Below, piece by piece: positions 1 through 7,584 of a stretch of 64,000 nucleotides of DNA. Each line of letters opens with the position of its first letter. Positions within the stretch are counted from its first letter, which is position 1. The notes under the pieces are model-generated. The model did not search any database. It was not told where the DNA came from and saw only the letters and a list, made by a program, of their open reading frames with translations. Location of the stretch: assembly GCA_033344775.1 (NCBI GenBank), contig JAWPMT010000007.1:186001-250000 (forward strand). Reading direction: 5' to 3'. This DNA comes from Cytophagales bacterium. Lineage in GTDB: Bacteria > Bacteroidota > Bacteroidia > Cytophagales > Cyclobacteriaceae. A program made the position numbers and the translations under genes.

Positions 1-681
1 CATCTCGATGCTCATGTTACAAACTGTCATTCGGCCTTCCATGGACAGAGATCGGATGGCACTGCCTCCAAACTCCACAAAATATCCTGTGCCGCCCGCG
101 GCCGTCAATTTGGAAATGATGTACAGCACAATGTCTTTGGCCGTCACTCCTTTGCCGACTTCACCATTCACCTCGATGAGCATGGTTTTTGGTCGGTACT
201 GCAGGATGCATTGGGTAGCCAATACTTGCTCTACCTGCGACGTACCAATGCCGAAAGCAATGCTTCCGAATGCACCGTGTGTCGAGGTGTGACTATCGCC
301 ACAAACCATGGTCATACCGGGCTTAGTCAGGCCAAGCTCAGGTCCGATGACGTGAACAATGCCTTGTTTTTCGTGCCCGAGGCCAAAAAGCTCAACGCCG
401 AACTCCTCACAATTCTCGATCAGTTTCTGCACCTGAAACCTTGACAATTCTTCCCTTATGGGCAAGTGCTGGTCAATTGTAGGTACATTGTGATCGGCCG
501 TTGCGGTGGTTTGATCGGGTCTGAAAACGGGTAAGCCCCGCTTCCGTAGGCCATCGAATGCTTGTGGTGAAGTAACCTCGTGAATGTAATGTCTGTCGAT
601 GTATAATAGGTCGGGATAGCTGTCCTTGGATGTGACAACATGAGCTTCCCAAACCTTCTCAAATAATGTTTTCCCTGCCAT
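1..681 (-). CDS. leuC: 3-isopropylmalate dehydratase large subunit, N-terminal part (cut by window edge)
   Basis: This is the first 227 residues of LeuC; the rest lies left of the window. With LeuD it isomerises 2-isopropylmalate to 3-isopropylmalate in cytoplasmic leucine biosynthesis, using a [4Fe-4S] cluster in an aconitase fold. The protein opens [14 protein letters not shown] and carries the family signature [10 protein letters not shown] at residues 128-137, followed by [16 protein letters not shown]. The cluster cysteines lie in the missing C-terminal half. The frame is open from the ATG at 681 to base 1 without a stop. A possible -7 box sits about 30 bases upstream. Family assignment is secure. 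Confidence 0.96.
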   Translation of the reverse strand, partial: MAGKTLFEKVWEAHVVTSKDSYPDLLYIDRHYIHEVTSPQAFDGLRKRGLPVFRPDQTTATADHNVPTIDQHLPIREELSRFQVQKLIENCEEFGVELFGLGHEKQGIVHVIGPELGLTKPGMTMVCGDSHTSTHGAFGSIAFGIGTSQVEQVLATQCILQYRPKTMLIEVNGEVGKGVTAKDIVLYIISKLTAAGGTGYFVEFGGSAIRSLSMEGRMTVCNMSIEM

Positions 682-1044
682 TCAAAAACTCAATAGTATC
701 TATCGGATTTTTCAAAAGTATTTTATCCTCCCATGGAGGGGAAAACCGAATTTGGATTTAATTACGACTTCTAAAAAGTAATTTCTGGAAGATTTTTCAA
801 TATGGTAGAAGCTCAAAAAATAACCCTTACATTCCCTAATGAGAAAGTTTCCATTACTCCCTTTAGGGATGGGGTAAATTTCTAAATACTGTAAAATCTT
901 TGATTTCATGTAAATTGAGGACTTTTATAATGATTTGGAATTTATCCTGATGCCATGATTCTTAATTGATTTGAAATGAGAATTTATCATATATAAAATC
1001 AATATCATGTACATTTACCACAGATTCTTGTAATGTAATCTACA
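682..1044. other. intergenic region between divergent leuC and a helical-repeat protein gene
   Basis: These 363 bases separate two divergent genes and must hold both promoters. There is a short dyad CCTCC-CAT-GGAGG at 727-739, and a second stretch of similar flavour (CCCTTTAGGGATGGGG) near 860-875. A 65-codon open frame on the minus strand (712-909) spans these hairpins and resembles no protein I know. I see no RNA gene here. Confidence 0.4.
713..720 (-). promoter_or_regulatory. candidate -7 box upstream of leuC
   Basis: On the minus strand this reads TACTTTTG, matching the Bacteroidota -7 consensus TAnnTTTG, 31 bases before the leuC ATG. A clear -33 TTTG is not seen at the usual 19-21 base spacing (the position reads TTTT), so this is only a candidate. 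Confidence 0.3.
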
Positions 1045-2628
1045 ATGTCTAAGGTAAGATCTGACGTCCTTTTCCAACTGATTAAGTCCATGCGGACGAG
1101 CGAAAAACGTTACTTCAAATTGCAAAACCAGAAGAGCGGTGAGAGTGACCTAAAATACCTGAAACTCTTTGAAGCACTCGATAAGCTGGAAAATTTTGAA
1201 GAGGAGAAGCTGCTGGCGAAGTACAGTTGGATCAAGCCCGCACAGTTTAGCAATTTAAAGGCGCATCTGTATCAGAAGATCCTGCAAAGTTTGAAGAGCT
1301 ACAATGCTGCGACGAATGAGGAAATTGCCACGCGGGAAAAAATCGACTATGTACAGCTACTCTTTGACCGCAGCTTGTATGCGCAGAGTTCGCAGCTATT
1401 GGAAAAAGTGAAGAAGTCACTCAGTGGGAGCGAAAACCTGGAAATGCGGTTGGAAGTCCTGAAATGGGAAATGATCCTGTTGCCTTTTACCATTGGTAAA
1501 AACAATCAGGAGCGGGTACAGCAAATAGTCAAGGAGGCCAATGAGATCAGTTTACGGATCTCACGCATCAATCAGCTCACCAGTCTGAGTGTAGAACTCA
1601 ATTCTATCTATTTACGAAGGGGGTATATTCGTAATCAGCAGGATTTTGAAGAAATAAAAAATACCTTCCATACGCAACTTCCGGACTGGCCGGAAGAATC
1701 GCTTTCGTTTCGCGAAAAATTGCTTTGGCATGAAATTCAACTGGGCTACTACAGCCATATCCAGAACCTGGAAAACACTTACGTGCATGCAGAAAAGTGG
1801 GTGCGTTTGTTTCCTGAAGTGCCCAAGTCTTCCCTTCTCTTCGAGATGTATTTGCGTGGACTGAATCATCTCCTCAATGCACAGTCTCGACTTGGATTGC
1901 GCAAAGAGTTTTCCAAAACGCATCGGCACTTACGGTCATTGGCAAATCACAAGGTGGTGAAGTTGAATGAAAACATTCAGATCCGACTCTTCAAATACAG
2001 CTACGCCCACCAGTTCAACATGTATTTCATGTCTGGGGATTTTGGGAAAGGCTGCCAATTGCTAGGCAAGATCGAATCCCGACTGGAGAGCTACATTGGC
2101 ATGATTGATAAGCATTCGGAGCTGGTCCTCTTCTATAAGATCGCCTGTCTGCACTTTGGGAACGAAAACTATCGGGCAGCACTCAAGTGGCTCAACCGGA
2201 TCATCAATTCAGAAGACCTGGACATCCGGGAAGACGTCCATTCTTTTGCGAGGATCATCAATCTTATTACGCATTATGAATTGGGGAATCGGGAAGTATT
2301 GGAATATGCGGTACGGTCTACGTATCGCTTTCTGCGTAAAAAAGACGACCTGCACCATTTCCAAAAAGAGATCCTGGAATTTATCAAAGACTTGTCCTGG
2401 AGTTTGACGGAACCCGAGTTGATCTCGAGATTCAAAATGCTGCGAGAAAAGCTGCTCCCGATCTCCAATAGTCGTTTCGATCGCAGAGCCTTTGTCTACT
2501 TCGATATCATTTCCTGGCTGGAGAGTAAGATCGAGCAAAAATCCATTGAAGAAATCATCAAGGCGAAATCCAAACTTCCGCCGATCGCGTTTGAGGTCGA
2601 ATATGAGATCGAGTTTAGTGTGGTGTAG
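1045..2628 (+). CDS. conserved hypothetical helical-repeat (TPR-like) protein
   Basis: This 527-residue protein appears all-helical, has no signal peptide or membrane segment, and is rich in K, E, L and R. The spacing of aromatic and small residues (for example FKYSYAHQFNMYFMSGDFGKGCQLLGKIESRLE, quoted in part: MYFMSGDFGKGCQLL, and FGNENYRAALKWLNRII) is like degenerate TPR units, especially from about residue 170 to 430. Proteins of this size beginning MSKxRSDxLFxLIKSM occur in many Cytophagales; I know no assigned function. The start is the ATG at 1045. It is a single gene, divergent from leuC, and ends ahead of a cluster of GC-rich palindromes. A scaffold or protein-interaction role is inference only. 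Confidence 0.8.
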   Translation: MSKVRSDVLFQLIKSMRTSEKRYFKLQNQKSGESDLKYLKLFEALDKLENFEEEKLLAKYSWIKPAQFSNLKAHLYQKILQSLKSYNAATNEEIATREKIDYVQLLFDRSLYAQSSQLLEKVKKSLSGSENLEMRLEVLKWEMILLPFTIGKNNQERVQQIVKEANEISLRISRINQLTSLSVELNSIYLRRGYIRNQQDFEEIKNTFHTQLPDWPEESLSFREKLLWHEIQLGYYSHIQNLENTYVHAEKWVRLFPEVPKSSLLFEMYLRGLNHLLNAQSRLGLRKEFSKTHRHLRSLANHKVVKLNENIQIRLFKYSYAHQFNMYFMSGDFGKGCQLLGKIESRLESYIGMIDKHSELVLFYKIACLHFGNENYRAALKWLNRIINSEDLDIREDVHSFARIINLITHYELGNREVLEYAVRSTYRFLRKKDDLHHFQKEILEFIKDLSWSLTEPELISRFKMLREKLLPISNSRFDRRAFVYFDIISWLESKIEQKSIEEIIKAKSKLPPIAFEVEYEIEFSVV

Positions 2629-2680
2629 CGCTTCGAGTGCCTCAGCGCAGGTCTTCCTGCCTCGTTCGGCAGGCGGGCGA
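2627..2680. repeat. GC-rich palindromic sequences 3' of the helical-repeat gene
   Basis: Two adjoining dyads follow the stop codon: AGCGCT at 2627-2632 with AGCGC at 2644-2648, then CCTGCC (2656-2661), a 6-base loop, and GGCAGG (2668-2673). Neither is followed by a T run, so they are not classical terminators. A similar CCTGC...GCAG dyad occurs at 54850-54870, which suggests a dispersed small repeat. Confidence 0.45.
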
Positions 2681-2763
2681 TAGACTCAGACTGACACCAC
2701 AGATGTTTCAGACATATGGTGCGAGAAGATTAATATTATAAATAGCCGTTAGTTATCTGAGAT

Positions 2764-2803
2764 AAAAAAAGAGGATGCCTACTAAGACACCCTCTTTTTT
2801 TTT
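2764..2803 (-). terminator. rho-independent terminator of the 2820-3776 lipoprotein gene
   Basis: On the minus strand the hairpin is AGAGGGTG, a loop, then CATCCTCT (one G-U pair), followed by TTTTTTT. It begins within 20 bases of the lipoprotein stop. The plus strand also carries a T run, so it may act in both directions and stop transcription from 1045-2628. Confidence 0.8.
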
Positions 2804-2819
2804 GTTATTTCAACTGTAC

Positions 2820-3776
2820 TTATTGCACAGGAGAAGTGTATTTGATCTCGAAAGAGATGGTACGAGAAGCACCAGAATCTCCACCAGTCTCAGTTACTTT
2901 CATCAATCCAGAAAGTCCTTGTCTTTTCTCACCATCCAGAGAGAAGCCGAATACGCTTCCTACTTCCAGGTTGTTAGCTACGGTAGCATCAGCAGCTACT
3001 TCACCAAATAGATTGGTAAGATCCGCTTCAGATACAACTCCGTCGAAATCTTCCGCAGTAGCTTCCAATGCTTTGAAAAGAGTTTCATTGAACTCACCTG
3101 CGTCGAAAATACCGTCGATCGGAATATCAGCAGCTTCGAAAGCAGTTTGTAATGACTCATCAGCCAAAGCAGCAATCGCATAACCACTTGTGCTGCCGTA
3201 GAAGAAAGCAAAATCAACGTTAGCAGTTTGCTCGTCGCGGGTAGCAGCGTAGCCATATACCGCGTCATTCATCAAGTCATAGAAACTTCCACCTTGCGCA
3301 TTCAATTGACCATACAAAGTGTTCATTCCTGTATTAGCATCAGGAGAAGGAACTTCTGCAACCGTATAAGAGAAAGTAGTTTCACCCGTTTGGTTCAAAT
3401 CATCAACAATGGTGAATGTCCAGTCGATGGTGCTTCCTACCTGCTCTTCAGGAGTTTCTACCGTCAAAACAGCAGTACCGGAAGTAGCACCAGCGTCCAA
3501 TTGAAGGTCGTTTCTGGTTACTTCAGTTGTCGCACCACCAGCAGTAGCACGGATCACGTTGAATCCACCAGGAGTAGTAGCTGTTACAGTAACAGAGATA
3601 TCGTTTCCAGTGATGACAGAACCACCGTCAGCAAGGACTGTACCGTCTGCCAATGCAGCACTTACGCTAATAGAAGGTGCAGCCGCTGTTGGCTCATCTT
3701 CCTCTGAACAGCTGTATAGGAACGCCATGGCCCCCACGGCCGTGAGCATCAAAAAGTTCTTGAATAGTTTTTTCAT
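2820..3776 (-). CDS. surface-type lipoprotein of unknown function
   Basis: This 318-residue exported lipoprotein has a basic, hydrophobic signal ending LYS-C, with the lipidated cysteine at residue 23. The residues that follow, SEEDEP, resemble the acidic lipoprotein export signal that sends Bacteroidota lipoproteins to the outer leaflet, so surface exposure is likely (inference). Residues 30-145 look like an Ig-like beta-sandwich; the remainder (about 150-318) mentions no family I recognise. The protein is strongly acidic and poor in Cys and His. It is probably monocistronic: a terminator follows, and thioredoxin upstream is separated by only 22 bases, so the two could also be co-transcribed from the thioredoxin promoter. 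Confidence 0.8.
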   Translation of the reverse strand: MKKLFKNFLMLTAVGAMAFLYSCSEEDEPTAAAPSISVSAALADGTVLADGGSVITGNDISVTVTATTPGGFNVIRATAGGATTEVTRNDLQLDAGATSGTAVLTVETPEEQVGSTIDWTFTIVDDLNQTGETTFSYTVAEVPSPDANTGMNTLYGQLNAQGGSFYDLMNDAVYGYAATRDEQTANVDFAFFYGSTSGYAIAALADESLQTAFEAADIPIDGIFDAGEFNETLFKALEATAEDFDGVVSEADLTNLFGEVAADATVANNLEVGSVFGFSLDGEKRQGLSGLMKVTETGGDSGASRTISFEIKYTSPVQ

Positions 3777-3798
3777 AATTACGATAAAGTTTAGAAAT

Positions 3799-4107
3799 TT
3801 AATTGATTGAGCTATTTATAGATTTAATCAATTCCTTTTTGGTTAGAAGACCTGCCTTTCGCCAGGCCGGAACTCCATTTTTAAATAGGATCAACGTAGG
3901 AATGCTGCGAATATTGAATTGCGCGGCCAAAGCATTGTTTTTATCTACGTTTATTTTGATCACCTTCACTTTTCCCGACATTGACTTGGCCACATCCTGA
4001 ACGATGGGACTCAACGTTCGGCATGGGCCACACCAATCGGCATAGAAGTCCACTAATACGGGCACCTCTGATTTCTTAATCAGTTGATTGAATGGCGGTT
4101 TCTTCAT
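3799..4107 (-). CDS. trxA: thioredoxin
   Basis: A 102-residue single-domain cytoplasmic thioredoxin that reduces protein disulphides, normally recharged by thioredoxin reductase. The active site WCGPC is at residues 25-29 and the conserved cis-proline at P70 (SIPT). There is no signal peptide. Length matches classical Trx. The final segment (WRKAGLLTKKELIKSINSSI) is slightly divergent from E. coli-type TrxA, and organisms of this group usually have several paralogues, so it may not be the main one. It lies 22 bases upstream of the lipoprotein gene on the same strand. Confidence 0.93.
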   Translation of the reverse strand: MKKPPFNQLIKKSEVPVLVDFYADWCGPCRTLSPIVQDVAKSMSGKVKVIKINVDKNNALAAQFNIRSIPTLILFKNGVPAWRKAGLLTKKELIKSINSSIN

Positions 4108-4610
4108 ATTTTAATGCAGCTGATTACTTACCGATTAACGGGACTGTAAAATTAGCTTGTGTTCTGGGAAAATGGTGTTCTTCTTAGAAAAGTTCTTTCT
4201 TTTCTGATTTTGATGCAAAGATTAAAAGAGCCACTAGCAATTCACAAACATTACACCTTTTATTCGATGATCGGGATCGCAATTACGATAAAAATACCAA
4301 TCATCTTGACCAATCTTCCTCGCACGTAATACGGATATTGTGTAGTAAGGTTTTCAGGTCACAATTTTTTTAACTAAATAATCTTTCCAGGCCTAAAAGG
4401 ACGATTTTTAATTTCTTAAAATCCAATTCGGCCATATTTTTTGGACTTTTCTCCTTTATTCTAGCATTGAATCGATGGTATAATTTTCTTATTTTACAGG
4501 CTAATCGGTTTTTCACTCTATATTTATGGAAAGATGCATTGCCGATTTAGAAAAAATTATAACATTTTTGTGACCAAAGTCCCTAACCGGTTAATCTAAA
4601 ATACACTGCT
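4108..4610. other. AT-rich intergenic region
   Basis: About 500 AT-rich bases lie between the divergent thioredoxin and zinc-ribbon membrane protein genes. I see no convincing open frame or RNA gene. CATTTTTG at 4563-4570 is one mismatch from a TAnnTTTG -7 box and lies 40 bases before the ATG at 4611; it is the best promoter candidate for that gene but has no clear -33 partner. Confidence 0.4.
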
Positions 4611-5345
4611 ATGACTCAGCCTATCTCGTCTGAATTGCTAAATGCGCTAAACCTGTATGGCAGGTATTTGGCCTATGCTGTTGCAGGTGCTGGAGTACTG
4701 ATCCTTTTAGGACACCTTATCAAGCTGATAACAACCAAAGATTATAAGACCCGATATGACTATATCAACATGCATGAGATCAATCTCATGTGGTATGGCA
4801 TCTTGTTGATCATCATTGGTATGGCTTTATTTGGTAACACCATTGCTGGTACAACTACCTGGCTCTGGCTCTCTATTCGTTTGTTTGTGAGCGTTATGCT
4901 TGCAATGATCGTTGGAGTAGTCGTGCAAAATGTCTTGAAATTCTATTATCCATTTTACATCGAAAAAAGATTGAAGCGTCTGCGATACACGCCTCGTACT
5001 TCTCCCGATGGCAGAAAAATGAAACTGCTCAGTGAGGAAGAGGAAGACGTTTACCTGGATGAAGGTATGCAGGCGGAGGAAGATGCTTTCTCTGTAGACT
5101 ATGATGTATGGATCGACGAAGAAAGTGGATTTACAAAAATTGAAAAATATAACGGACGCCTTCACGCACTGCAATGTCCTGATTGTAACTATCAGACACT
5201 ACGCGTAGATCGTGAAGAAGTGATCCAGCCTGCTACCGATACGGAAGAAGGAGAATTGATGAAGTATTTCACTTGCGGCTATTGTGGCTACAAGGAAAGA
5301 AAATCTTTCACCATCGCAAGGCAGCGCGAAGACGCTACGGCTTAA
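4611..5345 (+). CDS. membrane protein with C-terminal zinc ribbon, unknown function
   Basis: This 244-residue protein has three predicted membrane helices at about residues 20-40, 58-76 and 82-107, then a charged cytoplasmic part. Two CxxC knuckles, CPDC at 189-192 and CGYC at 222-225, with following GY, form a typical zinc ribbon. A very acidic linker (SEEEEDVYLDEG, 141-152) precedes it. No enzyme motif is visible. It could be a membrane-tethered regulatory or assembly factor, but that is a guess. It is a single gene with its own strong terminator 20 bases after the stop. Confidence 0.8.
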   Translation: MTQPISSELLNALNLYGRYLAYAVAGAGVLILLGHLIKLITTKDYKTRYDYINMHEINLMWYGILLIIIGMALFGNTIAGTTTWLWLSIRLFVSVMLAMIVGVVVQNVLKFYYPFYIEKRLKRLRYTPRTSPDGRKMKLLSEEEEDVYLDEGMQAEEDAFSVDYDVWIDEESGFTKIEKYNGRLHALQCPDCNYQTLRVDREEVIQPATDTEEGELMKYFTCGYCGYKERKSFTIARQREDATA

Positions 5346-5365
5346 TAAACCTGACCTATACCATG

Positions 5366-5390
5366 AACCCCGCCTCGGCGGGGTTTTTTT
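5366..5390 (+). terminator. rho-independent terminator
   Basis: The stem is AACCCCGCC, with loop TC and the complementary GGCGGGGTT, followed by a run of seven or more T. It sits just after the zinc-ribbon membrane protein gene and is one of the clearest terminators in the window. Confidence 0.93.
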
Positions 5391-5395
5391 ATGTT

Positions 5396-5584
5396 AAAGC
5401 ACGTCATGCCGGGCGCCCGGCTAGGGTTATTAGCGACTTAAATTCCGTAGGAAGTCTAAAAATACCGGCGGCCCGCGTAGGGTATCTCATTTACGTGCTT
5501 TTGAAGGATTAGTGTTGAAATAGTAAAACTACGTATTAGAACTACAAATAACTTTGAGATTCCGGCACTTCGGCCGGAATGACG
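5396..5584. repeat. palindromic intergenic element, copy 1
   Basis: Nested inverted repeats fill this gap. AAAGCACGT (5396-5404) pairs perfectly with ACGTGCTTT (5493-5501). CGTCATGCCGG (5402-5412) pairs with CCGGAATGACG (5574-5584) with one mismatch. An inner hairpin, ATTCCGGC (5559-5566) with GCCGGAAT (5573-5580), lies at the right end. There is no open frame inside. The CGTCAT ends match copies at 6438-6559 and 36596-36680, so this is a non-autonomous, MITE-like or REP-like element (inference). Confidence 0.6.
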
Positions 5585-5592
5585 GTAAAGTC

Positions 5593-6366
5593 TTATATAC
5601 TCCCCGTTCTACCTCCATCTATGCGAATACTGGTGCCATTGACATAGGCTGCTGCCTCTGAGCATAGGAACAAAGCCATGTTGGCCATTTCTTCAGGTTC
5701 GCCGAATCTTCCGGCAGGAATCGACTTTTGCATGTCTGAACTTACCTCGTTTACAGGACGTCCGGATTTTTGAGCATTGCTTTCAATGATCTGCTGTAGC
5801 CTTCCGGTTTTGATGAATCCAGGCAGCAGGTTGTTGACGGTGACACCATCTGCGGCCACTTCCATAGACAAGGTTTTGGCCCAGGAGGCTACTGCCCCCC
5901 GCACCGTATTGCTGACCCCAAGACCGGGTATAGGCACCTTCACGGAAGTAGAGATGATATTTACGATCCGCCCAAATTTTCTTTCACGCATTCCCGGCAA
6001 CAGAGCGGTCGCAAATGTTTGACTACACCGTAGTTGTTTGGTAATGGCCATTTCAAAATTTTGCCACGATTCTTCAGAGACCAAACCGGGATTTGGGCCG
6101 CCGGTATTGTTCACCAAAATATCTATGGGCTGGTTTTTGAGTTTTTCGGCACCCGCTTCAATGGAAGCCACGTCCTCCTGGTTAACGACGAGTATGTCAT
6201 GCCCGTCATTCTTTAACGTTTTGAGCGTATTTTCAAGCTTATCTGCGCTTCTCCCTACCAATATTACCCTGGCGCCTTCTGCCGCAAACTTGCTGGCAAT
6301 TGCATGCCCGATTCCCTGGGTGCTCCCAAAGACCAGTGCCGTTTTTCCATTGAGGTTCAATTCCAT
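5593..6366 (-). CDS. atypical short-chain dehydrogenase/reductase (3-oxoacyl-ACP reductase-like)
   Basis: A 257-residue Rossmann-fold SDR. The nucleotide-binding glycine motif GSTQGIG is at residues 14-20 and NNTGG at 86-90. The catalytic YxxxK is missing: where YSASK is expected, after the serine region at 139-141, the protein reads LGVSN (149-153), so Tyr is Leu and Lys is Asn. This matches a known SDR subgroup (BKR-like SDR-like) that lacks the usual tetrad, so it is probably an intact member of that clade and not a decayed enzyme. Its substrate is unknown. The C-terminal IDGGRTGSI is normal for SDRs. The gene sits alone between two palindromic elements. Confidence 0.88.
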   Translation of the reverse strand: MELNLNGKTALVFGSTQGIGHAIASKFAAEGARVILVGRSADKLENTLKTLKNDGHDILVVNQEDVASIEAGAEKLKNQPIDILVNNTGGPNPGLVSEESWQNFEMAITKQLRCSQTFATALLPGMRERKFGRIVNIISTSVKVPIPGLGVSNTVRGAVASWAKTLSMEVAADGVTVNNLLPGFIKTGRLQQIIESNAQKSGRPVNEVSSDMQKSIPAGRFGEPEEMANMALFLCSEAAAYVNGTSIRIDGGRTGSI

Positions 6367-6437
6367 GTATTCTAAGTTAACTTTAGTTCATTCAATAAAA
6401 AACATTCAACTTAAAGTCAAATGTCGTTTTGTTAAAG

Positions 6438-6559
6438 TCCGTCTCTGCGAAGAATTGAATCGGAACGCCGAAGCGGCAGTCTGGATAAGTTAAATCTACA
6501 ACGAAAGTATATATGAGAATGCTTCGTAAACCGGTGGCCGGTGCCATCGCAATGACGGA
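6438..6559. repeat. palindromic intergenic element, copy 2
   Basis: The ends are TCCGTCTCTGCGA (6438-6450) and TCGCAATGACGGA (6547-6559), inverted with 11 of 13 positions matching. Inside are further short dyads, such as CCGGTGGCCGG near 6531-6541. No open frame is present. It shares the CGTCATTGCG-type end with copies 1 and 3 and lies about 80 bases upstream of the GIY-YIG pseudogene. Confidence 0.6.
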
Positions 6560-6637
6560 TAGAATACTTAAGAAATACAACATTTGACTAATAGCTACTT
6601 TGTAAATGAAGGTCAATATTTAATAAAGTGTAGATCT

Positions 6638-6936
6638 ATGGAACGTGGAGGTGCGGTTTACATAATGACCAATTATTCTAATACGACATTATATATCGGT
6701 GTAACCTCTGATCTGATCAATAGGATATTTGAACACAGGACAAACAAATACTCGAAAAGTTTTACTGCTCGGTATAAGCTTCACAAATTGGTTTATTACG
6801 AACTATTTCATTCGATAGAGGAGGCAATAGGACGATAGAAACAACTAAAGGCGGTTCCAGAAAGAAGAAATTAGATTTAATCACCGAGATGAATCCTGAA
6901 TGGAAGGACTTGTGGGAAGAGATTAAGGAATGGTAG
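6638..6936 (+). pseudogene. GIY-YIG endonuclease-like gene, disrupted
   Basis: The frame from the ATG at 6638 reads [20 protein letters not shown] and then GVTSDL, a standard N-terminus of the small stand-alone GIY-YIG nucleases (UPF0213/YhbQ-like; VYI and YIG motifs, then R and H in NRIFEHR). At 6836-6838 a TAG replaces the Glu codon expected in IGREKQLK. A few codons later one G is missing (AAG GCG GTT CCA in place of AAG GCG GGT TCC). Restoring both recovers KQLKAGSRKKKLDLI and then NPEWKDLWEEI, the family's normal C-terminus, ending at TAG 6934-6936. Two independent lesions make a sequencing error unlikely. The bases just downstream (TGTCATGC, 6942-6949) resemble the end of the neighbouring palindromic elements. 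Confidence 0.85.
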
Positions 6937-7045
6937 CGAGATGTCATGCTACAAGACAAGTTTGAGTAAACCTTAAACCAATAATTTTTCCTGAAAAAAC
7001 CTTAACTATGCAGCTCAGGTTAACTTTTTATTAATTCTTGGAAAC

Positions 7046-7573
7046 ATGATCAGAAGGCCCTTCAATTTGCGTGAGTGGATCGATACCAATCGAGATATCC
7101 TTAAGCCGCCAGTTGGAAATAAGAACCTGTACCAGGATGCCGGAGACTATATTGTCATGATCGTGGGTGGACCCAATGCCCGAAAAGATTATCACTACAA
7201 TGAAACCGAAGAACTCTTCTACCAACTGGAAGGTGACATCAAAGTGATCATTCAGGAAGAAGGGAAGTCTGTGGAGGTGCCAATTCGAGAAGGAGAAATG
7301 TTTTTGCTTCCAGCCAAAGTGCCGCACTCTCCGGTTCGATCGGAAGGATCTGTTGGTCTGGTAGTGGAAATGAAGAGAAAAGGTGAGGAAAAGGACGGTT
7401 TGCAATGGTATTGTGACAATTGCAATCACTTGCTGCATGAGACGTATTTCCCTTTGACCAATATTGAAAAAGATTTTTTACCCCGATTTCGGGCCTTTTA
7501 TGGTTCGGAAGAGTTAAGAACTTGTAAAAACTGTGGGACACAGATGGAAGTGGATCCCCGATTTGTTGATTAA
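7046..7573 (+). CDS. haaO: 3-hydroxyanthranilate 3,4-dioxygenase
   Basis: A 175-residue Fe(II) cupin dioxygenase that opens the ring of 3-hydroxyanthranilate; the product cyclises to quinolinate, the NAD precursor, or is catabolised further. Iron ligands H50, E56 and H94 are in place, with the substrate-binding arginines R46 and R98. The C-terminal tail holds a rubredoxin-like metal site, C123/C126 and C160/C163, as in bacterial rather than animal enzymes. It is the first gene of a tight operon, with kynU starting 12 bases after the stop. Length is normal for bacterial HAO. Confidence 0.96.
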   Translation: MIRRPFNLREWIDTNRDILKPPVGNKNLYQDAGDYIVMIVGGPNARKDYHYNETEELFYQLEGDIKVIIQEEGKSVEVPIREGEMFLLPAKVPHSPVRSEGSVGLVVEMKRKGEEKDGLQWYCDNCNHLLHETYFPLTNIEKDFLPRFRAFYGSEELRTCKNCGTQMEVDPRFVD

Positions 7574-7584
7574 CCCAACTTAAA

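Noticed and set aside
712-909. 65-codon open frame on the minus strand upstream of leuC
   Set aside because: It spans two GC-rich dyads in an intergenic region, has no recognisable protein features and lies where promoters must be.
4108-4610. Possible riboswitch or small RNA in the 500-base AT-rich gap
   Set aside because: I see no conserved aptamer motif or strong stem followed by a T run.
6584-6637. Upstream extension of the GIY-YIG frame
   Set aside because: The family start [10 protein letters not shown] at 6638 is typical; the upstream codons are not conserved and may be leader sequence.
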